Position numbers and translations under genes: made by a program. A model generated the notes under the pieces. That model did not search any database and was not told the DNA's origin. It was given only the letters and a program-made list of their open reading frames with translations. Below, one piece after another: positions 58,657-64,000 of a stretch of 64,000 nt of DNA. Position 1 is the stretch's first letter; every line of letters begins with the position of its first letter. The DNA is from Vibrio pacinii DSM 19139. GTDB taxonomy: Bacteria; Pseudomonadota; Gammaproteobacteria; Enterobacterales; Vibrionaceae. The stretch is taken from positions 62,001-126,000 of the forward strand of contig NZ_JONH01000002.1 in the NCBI RefSeq assembly GCF_000711795.1. The letters run 5' to 3'.

Positions 58657-60315
58657 TTAATTGTTTGCAATCCAAAGCTGATAGAAGTCGCTATAGCCGC
58701 TTTTTCTGACCTGTACACCACGCACTTGCTGAGCTTTCGTTACCTCTTCTTGTCCACAAAATAGCGCGACGCAGGTTTTACTCTGGTATAAGCCGCTTTC
58801 AATTTCTCGCAGCGCGACCAATGGCTTGTCTTTGCCGACTGCCTCACGGATTTTTGCTTGGTGATCTTCCATTTGTGATGGTGTCAACGCAAACCTGAGG
58901 CCTGTCGCCACACTTAACCATTCATACATCCCATACTCAACTGGCGACTCAATAATCTCTTCGATCAACATCAGATCAGCATGCTGAGACGCCATCTCAG
59001 GTCGACTAATGTCATCGACAATGAACACCTCTAGCTCCAAACCAGTGGAACGAATTAATCGATGCAGCCATTTGGTGTTGCGAATTAAACTTGGGATGGT
59101 CCAGATAGGCTCAGCAATCACAATTCGACCTTCAAGCTTAGGCAGCGGATCTGCGCTAACTAACTGATTCGTATCGTGATGAAACTCTACCCCTTGCACC
59201 GCGCTCTGGCGATCATAGACAGACTTTTGCTCACGGATCACTTCAGCCAGTTTGTGCCAAGTCTCGACACTGATTTGGCTATCTTTTCGCGGATGAAAAG
59301 TCAGGTAAGAGAAAGCATTGATTGACTCCACCTCAATTTCACCGACCTCTTGGTTAAAACTGAGGGTGTTTTCAATCACATCACTGTCATGAGACAGAGT
59401 CACACGTTCAAGCAAAGCCCCTGTGGAGTAATATTCGGTGTGCGCTTTTAAGCACAGTTTTTCACCATTCCACTGCTCTATTCGGTATGGTCCTGTACCA
59501 ATATGATAAGTGTACCCTCCACCAAATGAGCGTGTCTCTCGACAAGCAATCGCAGCGTTAGGCATTGACAACATATACAAAAATAACGAGTTCGGATAAT
59601 GAAGAGTGATCTGTACGCAATGATCTGAAAGGGCTGATATACGGTCGATACAACGCCCGAGCTCTTGTACTGGACCTGAGAAAGTTCGTAAGCGCTCAAG
59701 ACTCCAGATCACATCGTCAATGGTTAACAACTCGCCATCATGACGATAGACATTAGGACGCAGCCAAAACGTAATGGTATTGGTGTCGACTTCCCAAGTA
59801 TGTGCCAGTGCGGGATGTAAATGACCATCTCGATCTTGCTTAATCAGTACATCGTAAACGCTCTTGACGACTTGCAGTTCTGAGAGCCGAAATGTTTCGA
59901 CCGGATCAACCGTATTAATCCAAGGATAAGATGAAATAAGTACCGAATTATTGGCTTCGTTAGAATGATTGAGCGCTTCTGTTGCAATGTTGAGCGCCCT
60001 CACTGCCACCGCACCATAATGGTCGAGAAGTTTAGCAATCAATTTAAAATGCGCTTTTTCCAACTCATGAATTAATACTTGAGTCAGCGCTTGTTGCATG
60101 GATTTATTGATCGTCAGTTGACTGCTTTTACTGCGACCAATGGCTGGTCGCCAGTTAATCCATTCCAGTTGCGCCAGTTTGCGCATCACCGTTGAGACAT
60201 TTCGTCTTGAAGTGCACAGTGCCGTTTCTAGTTCGTCAAGTCCAACTGCACAATCGGTATTGGAGGGATAATGCTTGATTAGTAGCTCAAGATATCTAAG
60301 ATTAACATCGTTCAC
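58657..60315 (-). CDS. sgrR: SgrR-family transcriptional regulator
   Basis: A 552-residue protein. Residues ~1-115 are the SgrR-type winged HTH (LDELETALCTSRRNVSTVMR and EWINWRPAIGRSKSSQLTI, the hallmark). The rest is a solute-binding domain of the SBP_bac_5 type (TFWLRPNVYRHDGELLTIDD) used here as a cytoplasmic sensor; there is no signal peptide. In E. coli SgrR responds to sugar-phosphate stress and activates sgrS. The gap to the outer-membrane gene upstream is only ~80 bases, and no SgrS-like RNA is evident, so the target here may be different. Confidence 0.9.
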   Translation of the reverse strand: MNDVNLRYLELLIKHYPSNTDCAVGLDELETALCTSRRNVSTVMRKLAQLEWINWRPAIGRSKSSQLTINKSMQQALTQVLIHELEKAHFKLIAKLLDHYGAVAVRALNIATEALNHSNEANNSVLISSYPWINTVDPVETFRLSELQVVKSVYDVLIKQDRDGHLHPALAHTWEVDTNTITFWLRPNVYRHDGELLTIDDVIWSLERLRTFSGPVQELGRCIDRISALSDHCVQITLHYPNSLFLYMLSMPNAAIACRETRSFGGGYTYHIGTGPYRIEQWNGEKLCLKAHTEYYSTGALLERVTLSHDSDVIENTLSFNQEVGEIEVESINAFSYLTFHPRKDSQISVETWHKLAEVIREQKSVYDRQSAVQGVEFHHDTNQLVSADPLPKLEGRIVIAEPIWTIPSLIRNTKWLHRLIRSTGLELEVFIVDDISRPEMASQHADLMLIEEIIESPVEYGMYEWLSVATGLRFALTPSQMEDHQAKIREAVGKDKPLVALREIESGLYQSKTCVALFCGQEEVTKAQQVRGVQVRKSGYSDFYQLWIANN

Positions 60316-60394
60316 AACGACTCCACGTTAGAATAACCTACCTGCTAAAATAGCATAAGGAGCCCTAAAGGTAGAGCTCCAACAGCATTAACGC

Positions 60395-61006
60395 TTAGAA
60401 ATGGTAGCTTAAACCTAGAGAGAAGACGTTAATATCTGCATCAATTGTCGCCGTTGCGCTAGCAAGCTTGACAACTTCGAGCTCAGGATTCATGTAATCC
60501 CATGTCGCCTCAAGGTGGAGGTTATCCGTCAGCGCAAATTCAGCGCCAATACCATAGATACCTGTCATGGTGGTATCAGACATTGTTGTGTAGCCTGACG
60601 CGCCAACGACTGAATTACTAACCTTAAACTCAGCATTGAAGTAAGCGATGCCTGCTTTAGCATAAAGGCTGAAACGATCAGTCAATGGCAAGATAGCTTT
60701 AGGCTGAAACGCTACAAACTTCATATCACCGACAGTTACAATATCGCCGTCCAGTGCATCGTATCCACCAATCGCGCCCTCTAGAGCAAAATACTGGTTG
60801 AATTGATAACCTGCATAGATTTTGCCAGCCAAGCTAGAGTCGTCTTGCATTTCTAGTGCTTCGCTACCACTCATTATTGCTGAGTTTAATGATGCATTGG
60901 CGTGGTCGAATTTAGCTTGACCAATAGAACCACCGACATACGGGTTTGCGTTTGCGATCGAACATGCGGTAAGAAGTGCTACCGCAACAACTGTTTTTCT
61001 TAACAT
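60395..61006 (-). CDS. Outer-membrane beta-barrel protein
   Basis: A 203-residue protein. An N-terminal signal peptide (~20 residues, ending SIANA) precedes an OmpA-like eight-stranded barrel: alternating strands such as YVGGSIGQAKF, KIYAGYQFNQYFALEGAIGG and FSLYAKAGIAYFNAEF. The C-terminus ends VFSLGLSYHF, with the terminal phenylalanine preferred by the BAM insertion machinery. Such small barrels of OmpA/OmpX type serve as adhesins or surface sensors. It lies just upstream of sgrR on the same strand; no terminator is seen between them. Confidence 0.88.
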   Translation of the reverse strand: MLRKTVVAVALLTACSIANANPYVGGSIGQAKFDHANASLNSAIMSGSEALEMQDDSSLAGKIYAGYQFNQYFALEGAIGGYDALDGDIVTVGDMKFVAFQPKAILPLTDRFSLYAKAGIAYFNAEFKVSNSVVGASGYTTMSDTTMTGIYGIGAEFALTDNLHLEATWDYMNPELEVVKLASATATIDADINVFSLGLSYHF

Positions 61007-61353
61007 CGTATCTACTGCCTATCTTATTGAATAATTAGAATATTTGCGCATCCTTAAGCAGCCAATGTTGTCCATAGCATTGGGTTTTACAACAGCGAAG
61101 ATAGTAGAGGGATAGTGATAAATTAAACACGCACAATTTTGTCGTAATTTTTCTACATTTAGCTTATTCGGGGGCCGCAAAGCGTCGCCAAGGTAGCTAA
61201 AAGCTTGGATTTTAATGATGTCACGCTCAATATAATGAAATATAAAGATCGCTTTCATTAATAATTGAATAGTCAGTCGCAGGACAATTGCATCGCTATT
61301 TAGCCCTGCAGCAAGGAATTGCTACTCTGTTGAGCACAAATTGCAGACATAAA
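61007..61353. other. Upstream region of the outer-membrane protein gene
   Basis: No gene is supported here. The promoter and leader of the barrel gene lie within, including a short CCAATG / CATTGG hairpin at 61058-61082. Left of the mal terminator I see no further element. Confidence 0.4.
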
Positions 61354-61380
61354 AAAACCCGGGACAAAGCCGGGTTTTGG
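61351..61380 (-). terminator. Rho-independent terminator of the mal operon
   Basis: AAAACCCGG and CCGGGTTTT form a 9-bp stem with a seven-base loop. On the minus strand seven T's are reached, which suits malG, ~160 bases upstream. Confidence 0.85.
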
Positions 61381-61507
61381 TTACAAAAACTGTTAGTAGT
61401 CAAATAGTAAGGAATCTTGCTAACAGCCAGCTATGCGTAACGCCAGGTCTGCTCTCTACTTAACTGATCAGCGGCCAAACCAAAATTGTTAAGCAGAGAC
61501 ACAAAAT

Positions 61508-61527
61508 GGGCGACCTCGCGGTCGCCC
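61508..61527 (-). other. GC-rich hairpin after malG
   Basis: GGGCGACC-TCGC-GGTCGCCC is a perfect 8-bp stem with a tetraloop, 12 bases after the malG stop. On the minus strand ATTTTG follows, so it may be a first terminator or a block to 3' decay. Confidence 0.6.
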
Positions 61528-61539
61528 TTATCGTTATTA

Positions 61540-62430
61540 TTACCCTTTCACACCGCCGGCGGTTAATCCTCCGACCAACCAACGCTGCGCAAGTAAGAAT
61601 ACGACGGTAATTGGTAGTGCAGACAACACTGCTGCTGCTGCAAAGTCACCCCATAAGTAGTTCTGAGGGTACAAATACTGCTGCATACCAACCGCTAATG
61701 TATAAGAGTCTACATCAGAAAGCAGTAGAGATGCTACCGGAACTTCACCTACAACCATAATGAATGACAGGATGAAGACGACCGCCAAGATAGGCACTGA
61801 TAGGGGCAGTAGAACCAATCTGAATGCTTGCCAAGGCGTTGCACCATCGAGTGCAGCGGCTTCTTCTAGTGAACCATCGATGGTTTCGAAGTAACCTTTG
61901 ATTGTCCATACATGCAGAGCGATACCGCCTAAGTACGAGAAGATCAGTCCACCATGAGTATTTAACCCCAAGAACGGAATGTACTGACCCAACTTGTCAA
62001 ACAGAGCGTAAAGCGCAACCAGCGCCAATACGGCAGGGAACATTTGAAAAATCATCATCGCTTTTAAGATGGTGTTTTTACCCTTGAACTTCATCCGCGC
62101 AAACGCATAAGCAGAAGTGGTTGATAAACACACGATCATAATCGATGAGATACCCGCAACTTTTATCGAGTTCCATAACCAAGTCAGTACCGGAAATGGT
62201 GGTGGCGTCACCGTGCCATCAGCGCTGGTTATTGAGAAGCCGAGTGCCAATTTCCAGTGATCGAGAGACGGATTTTCCGGGATGATGCTCCCCGTAGCGA
62301 AGTTACCCTCACGAAACGAGATAGCGATAATCATCAGTAGTGGAAAGATAATCAGTGATAGGAACACCCACATAGCGACATGAGTAGCCCACACACGGTA
62401 TTTTAAAGAGTTACCTTGTACCATTGCCAT
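61540..62430 (-). CDS. malG: Maltose/maltodextrin ABC transporter permease MalG
   Basis: A 296-residue inner-membrane permease with six helices, the same length as E. coli MalG. It carries the EAA loop [20 protein letters not shown], the N-terminal '[20 protein letters not shown]' and the C-terminal [15 protein letters not shown] that reaches into the MalK interface. It forms the MalFGK2 complex with MalF, which is encoded ten bases upstream, and takes maltose and maltodextrins from MalE. Its stop is followed by hairpins ending the operon. In vibrios the mal operon is on the second chromosome, which fits the window. Confidence 0.97.
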   Translation of the reverse strand: MAMVQGNSLKYRVWATHVAMWVFLSLIIFPLLMIIAISFREGNFATGSIIPENPSLDHWKLALGFSITSADGTVTPPPFPVLTWLWNSIKVAGISSIMIVCLSTTSAYAFARMKFKGKNTILKAMMIFQMFPAVLALVALYALFDKLGQYIPFLGLNTHGGLIFSYLGGIALHVWTIKGYFETIDGSLEEAAALDGATPWQAFRLVLLPLSVPILAVVFILSFIMVVGEVPVASLLLSDVDSYTLAVGMQQYLYPQNYLWGDFAAAAVLSALPITVVFLLAQRWLVGGLTAGGVKG

Positions 62431-62440
62431 TTTCGTTTCC

Positions 62441-63988
62441 TTAATCCTGAGCGACTTTCGTTACACGTAGGTTGAGTAGCGCGAGCGCACCTACAAGTAG
62501 GAAGATAAGTGTTGCGATTGCACTTGCGAGACCAAAGTCTTGACCACCCGCGCCTTCAAAGGCAATGCGATAGGTGTAGTTCACAAGCAAGTCGGTGTAG
62601 CCTGCAGGCTCTGAGGTTCCAATCATGTTTGGACCACCTTGAGTCAGCAACTGGATAAGAACAAAGTTGTTGAAGTTAAAAGCAAAGGCCGCAATCAACA
62701 AAGGTGTTAACGGTTTAATCATCAATGGCAAGGTGATCTTGGTAAAGTTCGAGATAAAGTTCGAGCCATCAATCGCTGATGCTTCATAAAGATCATCAGG
62801 AATCGCTTTTAATAGCCCCATACACAGGATCATCATGTAAGGGAAACCCAGCCAAGTATTGACGATAAGGATCATGCTTTTCGCCAGAATAGGGTCAGAG
62901 AACCATGAAGGGCTAATGCCAAACAGGCCTTCTAAAACCATATTCACTTCACCAAAGCTTTGGTTGAATAAACCTTTAAAGATCAGAATAGAGATGAACG
63001 CTGGTACGGCATAAGGCAGAATCAGTAACACACGATAGATAGCACGTCCTTTCAGCGCTTCCCACTGCACTACGCTGGCCAGAATCAGGCCGATGAATAC
63101 GGTCAGAGCCACACTCACCGCCGAAAAGATAATCGTCCAAATGAAGATACTGATAAACGGTTCTTTAATGCCGTCATCTTTCCATACACGCTCGAAGTTA
63201 TCGCTACCGATGTTAACCACAAAGCCGGGCGAGACAGTGTCACCCACAAACTGACCGCTATCATCTACAGGTTGGTAAAAGCCCGAATCAATATTAGGAC
63301 GTAGCAGCTCTTGAGTACGGTTGTTGTAGAGTGATTCACCGTCGTCTTGCAGGGTATACAGTGGCACGACAGCGGCAAATTTACGTAGACCACTCATACG
63401 AATGTCTTCGCCGTTTGGTAAATGCAAATCCAGCTCAGACAACGTCGGGCGGTTTTGAACGATGGTCTTAATTGTCTCTTTCTGACCATCAATACCGTCT
63501 ACAGGCGCAAGATCAAGGTCAGAGAGCGAAAGGGTCGCTAGATCAAAGGCGTCAGTGGCTAAAAGCTGATCGCCATCTTGAATCGCAATACGTTGACCTT
63601 GCTCGGTGTTATACAAAGTGAAAGGATAACTTTTGCCACTTTGAAAGGTTCGATCAAGCAACACAGTCTGTGCTCGTTCGTAAGAGAGTTGGTTTTTTGC
63701 ACTGTAGTTTGTGAAAGCAAGACCAATGGTGTATGCCAAAGGGAATAGGATGAACAAAATCATCCCCGCAATACCCGGGTAGATATAGCGATGGGCATAG
63801 GTCTTTTTACTACCAAAGATAAAAAGTGCCAAAGCAGTAAGAATGACGGTAAGAAGGGCAAAGGCCATCTCACCGCGTGAATACATTAAGATTGTCGCGT
63901 AACCGTTAAGAATACCGATAGAGCCGAGAAGCCCCCACTTAACTAAGACACTTTTACTTGAAGGCAAGCTCGTTGTGGGTGATGTCAT
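62441..63988 (-). CDS. malF: Maltose/maltodextrin ABC transporter permease MalF
   Basis: A 515-residue inner-membrane permease, one residue longer than E. coli MalF. It has the large periplasmic P2 loop (~residues 90-275), the EAA loop [20 protein letters not shown] and eight predicted helices. The start at 63988 leaves only 12 bases of upstream sequence in the window, so a slightly longer form cannot be excluded, though the length fits. malE would be expected just to the right, outside the window. Confidence 0.96.
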   Translation of the reverse strand: MTSPTTSLPSSKSVLVKWGLLGSIGILNGYATILMYSRGEMAFALLTVILTALALFIFGSKKTYAHRYIYPGIAGMILFILFPLAYTIGLAFTNYSAKNQLSYERAQTVLLDRTFQSGKSYPFTLYNTEQGQRIAIQDGDQLLATDAFDLATLSLSDLDLAPVDGIDGQKETIKTIVQNRPTLSELDLHLPNGEDIRMSGLRKFAAVVPLYTLQDDGESLYNNRTQELLRPNIDSGFYQPVDDSGQFVGDTVSPGFVVNIGSDNFERVWKDDGIKEPFISIFIWTIIFSAVSVALTVFIGLILASVVQWEALKGRAIYRVLLILPYAVPAFISILIFKGLFNQSFGEVNMVLEGLFGISPSWFSDPILAKSMILIVNTWLGFPYMMILCMGLLKAIPDDLYEASAIDGSNFISNFTKITLPLMIKPLTPLLIAAFAFNFNNFVLIQLLTQGGPNMIGTSEPAGYTDLLVNYTYRIAFEGAGGQDFGLASAIATLIFLLVGALALLNLRVTKVAQD

Positions 63989-64000
63989 AACATCTGTACC

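Noticed and set aside
61019..61258. 79-residue minus-strand frame upstream of the barrel protein
   Set aside because: No ribosome-binding site and no recognisable protein features; it runs through the promoter region of the outer-membrane gene.

Overview
The window looks like part of the second chromosome of a Vibrio species (Vibrionaceae). Four things point there: a Qrr-type quorum-sensing small RNA with a sigma-54 promoter and LuxO-type sites; a CsrB-type RNA with a VarA/GacA-type upstream site; a Vibrio-type M9 collagenase; and the mix of pyrC, malFG, a 478-residue GAPDH and a MoxR/Bat operon. The genus is inferred from sequence features alone and no database was searched.

Layout. 1-2461: the 3' end of a CUT2-type sugar ABC transporter operon. 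2646-4416: an AraC-type regulator divergent from an EamA-family exporter. 4489-10350: a MOSC/flavin reductase/ferredoxin fusion, a Pmp3-like peptide, pyrC with a PurR-like box, two small genes, and a chemoreceptor with a sigma-28 promoter. 10727-17546: a five-gene MoxR/DUF58/DUF4381/BatA/BatB-C/BatD operon with a 30-glutamine tract.

17757-40960 is the most striking block and reads as one collagen and hydroxyproline utilisation locus. It encodes a secreted M9 collagenase, a complete OppABCDF peptide importer, a cytosolic Xaa-Pro aminopeptidase and all four enzymes of trans-4-hydroxy-L-proline breakdown to 2-oxoglutarate (epimerase, FAD-dependent D-hydroxyproline dehydrogenase, DapA-like deaminase, semialdehyde dehydrogenase). 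It also has an ornithine-cyclodeaminase-family reductase, a PotABCD-like ABC importer, a GntR/FCD regulator and a second, unrecognised HTH regulator. A shared operator-like motif (core ATTGTATAMAAT) lies upstream of five transcription units, including gntR itself, and suggests that the GntR protein controls hydroxyproline catabolism and peptide uptake together.

41011-53564 is ordinary accessory and housekeeping content: a GAF-GAF-GGDEF cyclase, an L,D-transpeptidase, a YddG exporter, an OsmC protein, a Gfo/Idh oxidoreductase, a LysE exporter, LysR and Lrp regulators, a YjeH-like permease, a YafJ-like amidotransferase, an ABC1/AarF-family kinase-like protein and MgtE.

53565-54711 has no protein gene but holds two regulatory RNAs in convergent orientation: Qrr on the plus strand and a CsrB-type RNA on the minus strand, with terminators about 100 bases apart. 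Both belong to the network that sets quorum-sensing output in vibrios. 54712-63988 carries a dCMP deaminase, GAPDH, small proteins, an acyl-CoA thioesterase, an SgrR-type regulator, an outer-membrane barrel protein, and malG and malF, with malF reaching almost to the right edge.
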